A stretch of 64,000 bases of DNA from Geosiphon pyriformis (taxonomy: Eukaryota > Glomeromycota > Glomeromycetes > Archaeosporales > Geosiphonaceae), in contig JAAOMT010000201.1 of assembly GCA_016748015.1 (NCBI GenBank), forward strand, positions 322,336 through 386,335, written 5' to 3'. The position numbers were made by a program, and so were the translations under genes. The notes beneath the pieces are model-generated. The model made no database searches. It saw nothing but the letters and a program-made list of their open reading frames with translations, and was not told the DNA's origin. Numbering within the stretch: the stretch's first letter is position 1; every line of letters begins with the position of its first letter. Of this stretch, positions 22,193-32,405 are shown in pieces.

Positions 22193-22371
22193 ATTGGGAA
22201 GCTACAAATAAAACTATCACCATTGAATCTCTGTTCATTATATAAAAGACTCAACCAAAACTTTCAGATACAAACCTTCAAATCATTATCAACCACGACT
22301 TGATTTAAGCACCAAGTTACAGGTTTTTATTTAATTCAACAAAAGAAATATTTACCTGTAACATTTGGTGT
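22193..22371 (+). repeat. Truncated 5' LTR of E2 (3' end only)
   Basis: Matches the last part of 30817-31678 from 'gaaagctaca' to 'cctgtaaca'. The rest is absent. The missing part was lost at the junction with E4, either when E4 inserted or in a later rearrangement. Confidence 0.85.
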
Positions 22372-22396
22372 TCTCTGTAAGGTATAATCCTACAAA
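22372..22396 (+). other. Primer binding site region of E2
   Basis: TTTGGTGTTCTCTGTAAGG immediately after the LTR; same location and near-same sequence as in E1, E3 and E4. Confidence 0.6.
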
Positions 22397-22422
22397 GAAC
22401 CAGTACCAACAACTAATCAACA

Positions 22423-24500
22423 GTGGCAGAATCAGAAAATATAGGAGCAAACCATTTAGAATTCGCGAAATTCTTGATTCAACAATACAGCCAACAATTA
22501 GGATTAAACAATAATCATTACTCAGCCAAATCAGTCTTCAACTTCTACGTCAATGACAAAATCACTGAATGCTTAGGAGGAACAGTTAATATTGAAGCAG
22601 CAAGAGAAAACTTCTATACAGAATTATTCCAACACACCAACTTCCCAAGGAACTATAGTTTCACACCAATAATCAGAGAAATTAATCAAACTATTGAAAG
22701 ATACACACAATAACAATTCCCTATTATTTACGCAGACAAAGGTAAAGAAAGAATACAAACACCAGCAGCAATACCAAAAGGAATACAATTACCTAATTGG
22801 AAAAAACACAGAGTGGAATCACCAACCACTCCATCATATCACTACACACTTGGAAGTGCCATCAACATTTCATCAGCAAACATGTCCACATCAAATGCGA
22901 CATTAACATTTGGAAGATTTCAGTTCCAAAGCAACCAATGGAAAAAAGACTTACTAGGACTATATGGAGCATATTTTGAAGGATTTAAATCATGATCTCC
23001 AACACCATCAGGAATTCGATCACCAATACTCCAACCAGATTTCAGAGCCATTACTCCATGAAAATTATCAGAGGAAGGAAGTGAAGATCAAGGATTCACT
23101 TACCAAAACCCGATCTCAGAAAACTCGGAATTCAAAATCCTGAATTTTCAAACCCCAATAAATCCAAATTTAGAAAATTCAGAAAATGCAACTCCAAATA
23201 TTCAAACACTGCAAAACCCTGAACAAATTAATCAGAATAACTTATTTCTGAATATCATTATCGATCAGCCACCAATTGATCCAATAACTGAATTTATACA
23301 CCAACTCATTCAACAGCCGTATCAACTAAATCAACAGTCCCTTTAACAACCTGCCCAACAGCCACTTCAACTACCATCTCAACAAAATCAACAACTGCTT
23401 CAACAATCACCACAACCACCCAACTTAGATCCAATGGCCTACGCACCAATTGCAAAACTGGATAATTTTACTGGTGAAGAGGACAATGCTCAAGTATGGC
23501 TGAATAATGTGGAAAAAGCCATCCCAGCCAACGGATGAAATAATGCCCAAGCAATGCAAGCCATTCCCTACTTTCTCAAGGATACCACCAATTCATGATA
23601 TCAGAGCTTGGTTAATAAACCACAAGATTTCAATGCCTTCAAAGTGGAATTTTTAAGATACTTTAGCAACAATAACAGTATCAACTGCCTAGTTAATACA
23701 TTCACCACAATGAAGCAAAGAGAAACTGAAGCAGTCACCACTTATTTGGAATGCTTCCATAGAAATCTGCGCCAGATCCAGGCAATTGATGCCAACTATT
23801 TCACAGCATTACAAATCCTCAACCAGTTTATCCATGGCCTGTGCAGCAGCATCTTGCAACATGTACACTTATTGCATCCAGACACCCTTCAAAAGGCAGT
23901 CATACACACCAGAGATTTCAAGTCAGCTGAATTCGAAGCCAATCATGACCATACCATGAACCTAGTGATGAATAGATCATCTGAATTGGATTCCAAATTG
24001 AAACAATTTAGTGATTCAATTAATCAGAAATTAGAGAGATACTTAGCTGACAATCACGCCATCTATCAACCATCACAACGATGTAATAATCCAGAAAACG
24101 CAAATCATTTCCAAAATCAGTTGCGTCCATCATCATCATCAGCAGCACCTAATTAGTCGTGGCAGCCAGAAACGCGTGTTTGCCACAACTGTGATAAACA
24201 AAGACACATAAGAGCAGACTGCAGATTTTATAGCAACAATTCATGATCAGAAAATCAATATCAAAACCCCGATCACAGATTTCAGACTCAGAATTGCTAT
24301 CCAAATCAAGACCAATATCAAACCACTTACCTGCCAATAATGCAGCAACTAATCTATCAACCACCAGTATATCAACCTCCAATCTATTAGCTGCAGCCAC
24401 TAATAATTTATCAACTACAACCACAAGTCATTTATCAGCCACAGTCTCAAGTAATTTATCAACTCCAATCAATTCAGATACTGTCCTAAAATTCAGTTAA
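22423..24500 (+). pseudogene. Gag of E2 with CCHC knuckle
   Basis: 22423-22713 is the N-terminal region (AESENIGANHLEFAKFL), preceded by GTG with an in-frame TAA just upstream, so no obvious ATG. A Gln/Pro-rich middle (23100-23450) follows, then the retrotransposon-gag core at 23608-24150 (DFNAFKVEFLRYF). A zinc knuckle CHNCDKQRHIRADC lies at about 24181-24222, one stop after the core. The rest to 24500 is a Tyr/Gln repeat region. Stops at 22712, 23538 and 24155 among others. Confidence 0.8.
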
Positions 24501-24682
24501 TATGACATCAGGCCACCCCAGACCTAGAATCACACAAAACTGGAGATCAGTAATGGTTGTCCACCAACCAATTCCCAGTTCTTCTAACCTATCATCAGGA
24601 TCGCGTTCTCGGAATTCGGGTACTAGTGCCACCCAAAACCCGAATTCCCAAAACTATTTAAGTCTCCTGGTTATCCCAAAAG

Positions 24683-25200
24683 ATGCCACTTCCAACAATT
24701 TGGAAACCAACCAACCAACAAGCAACACTTACCAGCAACATACCTCCAGTTATTGTTACCAATGATGAATTTTTAACAGCTATCTTCTCTTTTGAACTTG
24801 AGGAACCATTCCAATTACTATTATTCAGTGGAGCCATCCTCGAAGAGAAACCCATCACAGCAATGTACACTGATGCGAAAGTAGATAGACACCCTATCAA
24901 ACTCATCCTTGATAGTGGTTCAGCAGGCAGCATTATCACTAAGCAACTCATGAATCAATTAGATTACTGAATTGATCAGACTGCCAGCACTAGAATTATC
25001 ACTGCAGATGGCGCCATGAAAATGCCTATTGGCGAAATCGACAACTTTCCAATTGAAGTCAATAGCATTGTTACCCCCATTAAGGTTTTAGTGATGGAAG
25101 CAACTTAGTACCAAGCACTAGTTAGTAATAATTGGCTAGTTAAAACCAATGCTGTGCTCGACTGGACCATGCAAAAACTCCAGCTCAGTCAGAATGGATG
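24683..25200 (+). pseudogene. Retropepsin-like aspartic protease of E2
   Basis: LILDSGSAGSIIT at about 24901-24939 is an intact D-S/T-G active-site loop with the family follow-on. ITADGAMKMPIGE and VLVMEA-x-YQALV..NWL complete the fold after a TGA at 24970. A TAG at 25108 stands at a Gln position in E3 (DTPQYQALV). It would have cut the polyprotein as a dimer. Lies between Gag and the cysteine-rich module. Confidence 0.8.
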
Positions 25201-25564
25201 ACACACACAGATACCAGTCATGTGTGGCCACTTCAAGGCAACCAATACCATGGCACCACTAATCGACTTCGAGAAAGAGAAGCCAAAACCTACATGGGAA
25301 GCATACCAAGTGTTATGGGCCAACGTTGACCACAACAAACTGCTGCCAATACTCACCTGGGACAATGATGAGAAAAAAGAAAAAACTTACCTGGAAAACC
25401 GATGATCTGACATGGACTGACAACAACGAGAGCAAACCGACTTTCAGCTGAGAATGAGAAGAAAACAAAGAAGATAAAGGGAAAGGAAAAGAAAGAGAAA
25501 AAGAGACCATCCAAACCATCATCACTTATAATATCTACACTATACCACAACAATCTAATTATCA

Positions 25565-25816
25565 TCAACCTAAGCTTATATGCATTGATTGTGGCAAGAA
25601 GTTGTCATCAATGGGTGCATGCTGTGGCAACAATGATGAATATTCAATAGCAACTAAGTTCTATTGCCGCCCATGCATTCTTGAACACTTTGGGAGACCA
25701 GAACATGTAGGAAAATGGGACAACCAACCATGCTTAGCTTGTGAGAAAACCCTCCTCGACAAAGAAATGTGGAATGACATTCCTGAATGTGGAGAAACGT
25801 GTGATATATCGTGTTA
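25565..25816 (+). pseudogene. Cysteine-rich module of E2
   Basis: About 80 residues with CIDC, ACC, YCRPC, CLAC and a final C...C...C cluster. The pattern of three CxxC pairs suggests two or more zinc sites. E1 has the same module, decayed, in the same place. It is not a retroviral nucleocapsid knuckle (that one is at 24181) and does not match a RING spacing I recognise. A stop at 25815 separates it from the following long ORF, so it was probably one polyprotein. Confidence 0.6.
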
Positions 25817-25820
25817 ATAC

Positions 25821-27437
25821 ATGATTTTTATCAGCAATTGGGTACAAAAAGGGACGCCAATAGAAGCCATTTGGAGAAGAACCATACAGCGATTAGACAG
25901 TTATCCACACAATGATGATGAATTATGGTGGATGGCAAGTCCCAAAATTAAAGACGCATTGCCAAAAGAAATCAGGATAATTAAAAACAACCCACCAGAA
26001 CCCATTGAGCTTGACTGGGACACAGAGCCAGTCATAAATGTCCTAGAACCAGAAGAGTTCTACGAACACTACCAGAACCTGGCACCCACTAGAGAGGAAC
26101 AAAAACAATGGCTAGTACAGTTGAATACAAGACTGTGTCACCATTGTTTAATTTCCAGTGACTTTGAGTATTGTAATGAGTGTGACCTCATTTACAATCC
26201 ACCACCACACATAATCTACACGATTCCCAAAGAGAAAAAACCAATTAGCAGCTGTGCATCAAAATTGGAATCGATTTTCAATCCCAATTCAAACTCCGAC
26301 AATGATAACGACAAAAACACCAGTTCCAGCTCAGTTCAATATGGCAATGAAAAGAGCTCAGATTCAAACTCTGATTCGAATTATGAACAATATATTGTGC
26401 TTCCTGACCTCACTAAGGAACAAGAACTGAAATGGTTTAGTGATAACAATGAAGATATCATGCCAGAACGCACACACAATACTGATGCAGAGTTTGATTT
26501 GAGGTATTCAGGAAAAAATGCCATCAAATTAGAACCACATTCACACACCTGCATTGATCTGAAAATAGTACTGGAAATCCCAGCAACAATAATTCAACTA
26601 GCATCCCAGAGTAGTTTAACAAAAAGAGGGATTAATATAAGAAAAAGAATAATTGACGCAGGATATGTAAGAAATATCATTGCTATGTTACAAAATGATT
26701 CAGAAAAGGCCTATATAATAGAACTCAGCAAAAAGATAGCACAAGCAATATTCCTGTCTTTGGTTAAGATAGCTCAATTAGTGTCAGTAGAAAATAGGGA
26801 GGAATTAGGGATAACAGCAAGAGGAATACAAAGATTTGGATCAACTGGTAGAATAGACATACCAGTCAATATGGCAGAAAAAAAAATTGTTGACCAAGAA
26901 GAAATTATCTTGACAGGTCAAGCAATTTCTATTTCACCATATGGCCAGTACATGGTAGGGATAAAACGAGAAGTAAAAAAACAGAATCAGATTTTTGAAG
27001 CAGAACCAACTCTTTGTGAATCAGGAGAGATTGGACTCATCAATCTCCACATACCAGCCAAAGATTACAGCCACATCAAAATTCCCATTTACAATAACAC
27101 AGGAAATGTTATAGTAATACCAGCCAGAACCACCATTGGATACTTAAGCACTGAAATAGAGGATCAACTACCAAGCATCATTTCAGACTTTTCACAGCTT
27201 TGTGGATATGTTGAGATCATATCACAAATGATATACAAACAAAGTGAATGTTATTTGCTCCAACCAAAACAATTGGAACAAATGAACATGGGAAACTTAG
27301 ATTCATTTCAACATATGCAGCTCAAGATGTTGCTCAACAACTTCAATGACATCTTTGCCAGTAAAAACAAGTTTGGCCAAACTGACATCATCCAGCATCA
27401 GATCAAGATTGGGGATGCAATGCCAATCAAACAGTGA
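25821..27437 (+). pseudogene. E2 pol segment: zinc-ribbon-like region plus dUTPase domain (538-codon ORF)
   Basis: Longest open frame of the element. Residues about 5-60 form a Trp-rich segment (W-V-x-KGT, DELWWM). Residues about 109-130 hold CHHC...CNEC, two CxxC pairs. Residues about 150-205 are Ser/Asp/Asn-rich. Residues about 225-355 are a trimeric-type dUTPase: motif 1 AEFDLRYSG, motif 2 QSSLTKRGI (usual Arg is Gln), motif 3 RIIDAGY, motif 4 KKIAQAIFLSL, motif 5 ARGIQRFGSTG. The remainder leads into RT (LLNNFNDIFASKNKFG). It ends in TGA at 27435 just before AYRVPP, where an Arg codon would keep RT in frame. Whether it still hydrolyses dUTP is unknown. Confidence 0.8.
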
Positions 27438-28690
27438 GCATATAGAGTACCACCAGCCAGCCATGAAATCATTCATCAAAAGTTCAACCAAATGCTGGAC
27501 AATGGATTAATTCAGCCATCAATGAGCTCATGATTGTCACCAGTAGTACTCATCTATAAGAAGAATAGAAGGATCTGATTTTGTGTAGATTACAAGAAAC
27601 TAAATGGTGTAACTTATGGAAACAGCTATCTAACTCCATGGATACAAGAACTATTCGATATGTTTGGTGGAAATAAATGGTTCTCAATGTTAAACTTAGA
27701 TAGTGGTTACTGGCAAGTAGCCATGAATCCAGCCGACAAAGAAAAAATGGCATTTACCATAAGAGAGAGAAACTTTGAGTTTGAAGTTATGCTATTTGGC
27801 TTAACCAATGCACCAGTCATTTTCCAATGGCTAATAGAAATTATTTATACTGGCTTATTGTGGAAATCAGTAGTTGTATATTTAGACAACACCAATGTAT
27901 TCTCAAAAACATTTGATGATTATCTTTATCATCTTCAACAAGTGTTCGAAAGACTAAGAAGAGCAGGACTAAAGTTAAATGCAACAAAGTGCTTCTTTGG
28001 CAAGACAGAACTAAAATTCTTAGGACACATAGTTAGCAAAGATGGCATCAAAATGGATCCAGAGAAAATAAAGATAGTAAAGAACTTTCCAGTGCTGATC
28101 AATATGACAAAACTGAAATCATTCTTGGAATTCACCAGCTACTATTGACATTTTATCAAAAACTTTTCCAAGATAGTGCAGCCACTTAACCAGCTGCAAA
28201 CCAAAAATACAAAATATGAATGGACAGAAAGTTAACAAAAAGCTTTTGATATTCTGAAAAGAAAGCTCATTCAAGCTCCAGTACTGATCTATTCAGATTA
28301 CAGCAAACCATTCATCATCATCACAGATGTATCTGGCCAAGCATTGAGAGCAGTACTATCTCAGAGAGGACCAAATGGCAGAAAACATCCAGTAGCATAT
28401 ACCAGTAGAGGTTTAATACTAGCTGAAAAGAACTATAGAATACTGGAACAAAAACACTTAGTGATATATTGGGCAGTCATGAAATAGAAAAAATACTTGA
28501 GCCAGAAGTTTGAAGTGTACACAGATTACAAAAGATTAACATTACTCCAAAAACAAAAATTTGGAGATGGAAGACAGTCAAGATAGAAAATAACACTCAC
28601 ACTATATAATTATACTATACATTATAAAAAGAGAAAAGACAATGGAAATGCCAACAGTTTGTCGTGAATGAGACAAATTTAAGAACATTT
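27438..28690 (+). pseudogene. Reverse transcriptase and RNase H of E2
   Basis: AYRVPPASHEII and FCVDYKKLNG (motif 1 region), LNLDSGYWQVAM (motif A), FGLTNAP, then YLDNTNVFS at about 27879-27905 where the second Asp of YLDD is Asn. The connection (GHIVSKDGIKMDPEKI) is well kept. RNase H at about 28280-28560 has TDVSGQALRAVLSQ, the E-x-NY block and YTDYKRL. Stops at 27529, 27577, 28147, 28233, 28485 and 28584. The open stretch 27660-28148 covers most of the RT palm. Confidence 0.85.
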
Positions 28691-28929
28691 CAACCCAAAA
28701 ATATAACAAAACCAAAACAAAACTCATGAAAATATAACAAAAGATGAACACATAAAAATATTAACAACTTCAATATTATATAGATACTCAATAGTTCAAG
28801 GAGAAATTATCTCAACTGGAACAAAAGAGGATCAAACAGCAATTCAAATATTTTATCACTCATCAAAATATACTGTATCAGAAAAATAGAAAAGATTCAG
28901 ATCAGCCAACCAGGGTAATTACAGAACCA

Positions 28930-30125
28930 GAAAAAGAGACAATACTGTTCAACATGCACTTAGATCCAACTGCAGAACATTTTCATAAAGAAGCAACCAT
29001 GAAAAGAACCAGAAAAAGATACTATTGACCATCAATGTATTCAGACATCATTCAATATGTTCAAAATTGTAATGCTTGTCAGTGAAGAGAAGGTACAAAA
29101 CCCAGTGAATCATTAAAATCAATCAAAGTGGGACAATCATTTGACCATATTGGAATTGATTTAGTCAGACCATTAACAATTACCAGCGGAAGAAACAGGT
29201 ACATAGCAGTAGCCATGGACTATCTCACTAAATGGCCAGAGGCAAAAGTAATTCAAAAAGTGGATGCAGAATCTGTTGCCGAATTTGTTCATTAAGATTT
29301 AATTTGTCAACATGAATGTCCAAAGGAATTATTATCAGACCAAGGAACTCATTTTGTGAACAAAACATTAACAGAATTAAGCCAAAGATTCGGAATTAAG
29401 AGACCACTATCATCATCATACCATCCACAAACCAACAGATTAGTCAAAAGATTCAACAGAATATTGTGTGAAGCAATAACTAAACTCAGCCAAGAAAACC
29501 AGAACAATTAGAATTTGTTGATACCATCAGTACTATTTGTTTATCAGACAATGAAGCAAGATACTACACAAGCAACACTATTTGAATTAGTATATAATAA
29601 AACAGCAACACTACCAGTGGAAATAAAAGTCAGCACATACTCAACTGAACCAATAACAGAAGAGAATTTCAGAAACACATTGTTGAGAAGAACATATGAC
29701 TTAATAGAAACATTAAAAAACAAATAATGAAGAGCAGCTAATAACATACAAAAGTCACAAAAAAAACAAAAAAAAAGACATGATAACCAACTACCAGATA
29801 AACCAGTTGAATTCAAGATTGGAGACAAAGTATTACTACATCATACCAAAGTGGAAAAACAATGGAGTAGAAAATTCGATTCCAAATGGGACAAACCATT
29901 TCACATAGAAGAAATTCTAGAAAATGAAGCTTACAAATTAAGATTAAATAACAAAATCTTGACCAAAGCAGCACATGAAAATCAACTGAAACCATACCAC
30001 CATATAGCATCATTATCTACCAGTAATATTCCACAATTAGGAGTACAGAGAATACTAGTCCAACCAGATGAGATTCCACGAGATCTGAAACCAATTATTA
30101 TTATTGACAACAATACATCCAATTG
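28930..30125 (+). pseudogene. Integrase of E2 with GPY/F-like C-terminal module
   Basis: Zinc domain H..H (AEHFHKEATMKR) and C-x2-C (CNACQ) at 28970-29085; catalytic core with FDHIGIDLV (Asp kept), LLSDQGTHF (Asp kept) and NRLVKRFNR at about 29433-29460, where the catalytic Glu of the usual NGxVER is Lys. Then FELVYNKTATLP and, at 29851-30126, KWDKPFHIEEI...YKLRL, a GPY/F-type module. Stops at 29026, 29083, 29294, 29508 and 29726. The enzyme would have inserted the cDNA. Confidence 0.85.
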
Positions 30126-30149
30126 ATCAACAAAAGAATATATAAGAAC

Positions 30150-30803
30150 ATGATTAATGCGACAGAAGAGATCAAAAAAATGGAAATTATGAACAATATC
30201 TATTGACTAGCCCAACAAATTTTTCAATTAATCCAGAAGATGGAAATTACCATCAATCAATAAACCATTCGTTACAAAAATACGGCAAAAATACCACAAA
30301 ACAAAGCACAGAGAAAATTTGAAAATGTTGTTGATAAGATTGTAACCAAGATAAAATTGGCCATAAAAAAACAACAAATAGTCAGATTACACCAAAAACT
30401 TACCAAAGAAACTTGGACTTGGTGGACACAACAATTTCCGAAAAACTATTGTCATTTCCACTTGGGACAACACGTAAATATCCAGAATTTGTACATTAAC
30501 AAAACAAAACGGTTATTTGACACCACAATACTGGGACAACTAGAACAATTTGTGGGAAAGAACAATCTAACTACACAAGCTTGAGCCATTTACCGGCTAT
30601 ATATGGGATTTCAAGACTGACCAGAAATCTTACTCAACATAGCAATGAATACAGTTACAAGTAATCAATTGGGAAAAATGACCAATGCCCAATTTGAAGA
30701 ACTACAAACTAAAATAACATAAGTAATACTCGAAAAAAAAATGCAAGAAATAATTCAAGAAGGGAAATTAAAAGAATTAGATTTTGACGGAGCTCAATAT
30801 TAA
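30150..30803 (+). pseudogene. Conserved ORF downstream of integrase in E2, function unknown
   Basis: 218 codons from ATG 30150 to TAA 30801-30803 in one frame, with five or so internal stops. The open part 30357-30584 is Lys/Gln/Trp-rich (KETWTWWTQQFPKNY...). It has no hydrophobic membrane stretch, no signal peptide and no known domain. The partner in E1 is 6834-7574: shared pattern of helical Gln-rich start, FVGKNNL/FVRRNNL, NAQFEELQ/NTQFEVLQ, and the end AQY/AQF followed directly by the polypurine tract. Maintained position and motifs suggest a real protein of the family. Confidence 0.6.
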
Positions 30804-30816
30804 AAGAAGGGAATAA
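30802..30816 (+). other. Polypurine tract of E2
   Basis: AAAAGAAGGGAATAA directly before the 3' LTR, overlapping the stop codon of the extra ORF. The same arrangement as in E1. Confidence 0.75.
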
Positions 30817-31678
30817 TGTTACTCATAGAATATAGAAAATATAGTATTATTAATCAGTAGATATTAGCCAATCAGAGGTAGACATAGTAAATGTGGAATT
30901 CCAGAATTCCTTTCAGAGGAATTGCAAGATTCCAGGAATTTTAGAATTCTCCAATAGAGAATTGCAAGATTCCAGAATTGCAGAATTTCTCTTATCAAGA
31001 ATCCCAGAATTCCTGTCACAAGAAATTGAGGAATTGAGAAATCTCAATTATGTATATATAGCAGTAGGATTAGAAGCTGAAAAGACAGACCTCTCAAGTT
31101 TAGATTTAATCTAAGCAACTCTTCAAATCACAACTATCTAATAAATAACTATTGGTTATCTTAAATCCATTTCCACTATCAATACTTTATGTTAATAGTA
31201 ATCAACATTTAACCACACTGGAACAATAGCTCTTGATCACGGCTATTAATGGAATACTAACTTGCAAATTGTCTTGGCTTATTTCTTTTTTTTTTTTATT
31301 TTTTTTTATTTTTTTTTATTTATTTTTTATGCTTTGATTTTATTGTGGTTTACTAACTCTATTGAGGATTAATGCGCGGGGCACTGACATCAGGATAAAC
31401 GTGACTGGTAAAAGACCCAGAAATAAGGGTAGAACACTCGATTGAGGATAGCTTACCAGAAGAAACACCAGCCATTAAGCTAAGAAAGAAATTAATGAAA
31501 CTGTGGTTTTGGAAAGCTACAGATAAAACTATTACCATTGAATCTCTGTCCATTATATAAAGAACTCAACCAAAACCTTTAGATACAAACCTTCAGATCA
31601 TTATCAATTGCGACTTAATTTGAGCACCAAGTTACGGGTTTTTATTTAATCCAACAACAGAAATATTCACCTGTAACA
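30817..31678 (+). repeat. E2 3' LTR (862 bp)
   Basis: tgttac ... gtaaca ends. Contains the GAATTC/TTCnnGAA array (30894-31040), TATATATAG at about 31051, hairpin 31225-31247, a T-rich tract (31287-31330), and the ctggtaa (31405-31411)/ttaccag (31453-31459) pair. The last 179 bp equal the 5' remnant at 22193-22371. Confidence 0.9.
31225..31247 (+). ncRNA. Conserved LTR hairpin (E2)
   Basis: AATAGCT, loop CTTGATCAC, GGCTATT: six Watson-Crick pairs and a U-G wobble next to the loop. The loop is identical to that of E1 although the stem differs. Confidence 0.6.
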
Positions 31679-31706
31679 ACGTAGCAGATACTATGGTGTG
31701 TTGTCC

Positions 31707-32405
31707 TTAATATGAGATTTTTAATTCCTGAGTTTCCCAATCTAAATTTGCATTGGCCTTGAGAAGCCAATCATTTCTAACAAGAGCTTGGTATTGGGGT
31801 GTATCCATGACTAGGACTTTAATTGGAATAGTGATTCCATCAATGGTGAATGGAAAATTATTAATTTCTCCTACTGGTGTCTTCTTCATACCATCTGCCA
31901 TAACAATAACAGTTTGAGTTGGTCTGTCAATAGTTCGTTGAAGCTGTTATATTAATTGGTAGGTAATAATACTTCCAGCAGATCCACTGTCTAATATTAA
32001 ACGAATTGGTTTTCCTTCTACTTTAGCTTCAGTATACATGGCTGTAATAGCTTTTTGTTCATTGACTGCTACATTGCTGAGTAGAGATGGTAATTCATTG
32101 GCTTCGAATTTGAATAGAAAGATGTCTGAAAAATTGGCATTTTGGGCAATTCTGGCTGGTGGAATAGTGTTGTTGGAAGGATTTTGTCTTGGTGCTGTAG
32201 CTTCACCTTCAAAAAGTGCAGTTTGCTGAAAATTTGATTTCTTTGGTATTGTAAGATAACTGGGTTGAGTGTGATAGTGTGTGGGCCTTTGTTGATTCAG
32301 ATTTTGAGTGGTTAATTGGTTGTTGGAATTAAATCTGTTGTTGTTTGTTGAAAAACGGTTTTGTGATGTAAATTGATTATGTTGAATCAATCTTCTGGCT
32401 GGCAC
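31707..32405 (-). pseudogene. Retropepsin-like protease of E3
   Basis: 32405 to 31947 ends with the intact loop LILDSGSAGSIITYQLI; a short gap with a stop follows and 31901-31707 completes the fold (MKKTPVGEINNFPF, VLVMDTPQYQALVRNDWLLK). The Asp and flap region look intact. The only visible breaks are the stop near 31945 and one after KISY. Preceded by a Gln/Asn-rich linker. Confidence 0.75.

Larger units (their letters stand above)
22193..31678 (+). mobile_element. Ty3/gypsy-like LTR retrotransposon E2, 5' LTR truncated
   Basis: Sense on the + strand. Only the last about 179 bp of the 5' LTR remain (22193-22371); its U3 side is replaced by the E4 LTR lying head to head. Then gag, protease, cysteine-rich module, zinc-ribbon segment plus dUTPase in one long ORF, RT, RNase H, integrase, extra ORF, polypurine tract and full 3' LTR. 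Interrupted by stops, most of them at former CAA, CAG, CGA or TGG codons. Confidence 0.9.

Noticed and set aside
25313-25568. Ser/Phe-rich - strand ORFs
   Set aside because: Antisense shadow of the Lys/Glu-rich E2 region between protease and cysteine-rich module.
25821-27437. Host dUTPase gene
   Set aside because: The domain is fused to a zinc-ribbon segment, lies in frame order between protease and RT, and recurs in E1 at the same place; it is part of the retrotransposon pol.
30150-30803. Envelope-like gene making E2 an endogenous retrovirus
   Set aside because: No signal peptide, no transmembrane segment and no cleavage motif; composition is Gln/Lys-rich and soluble-looking.
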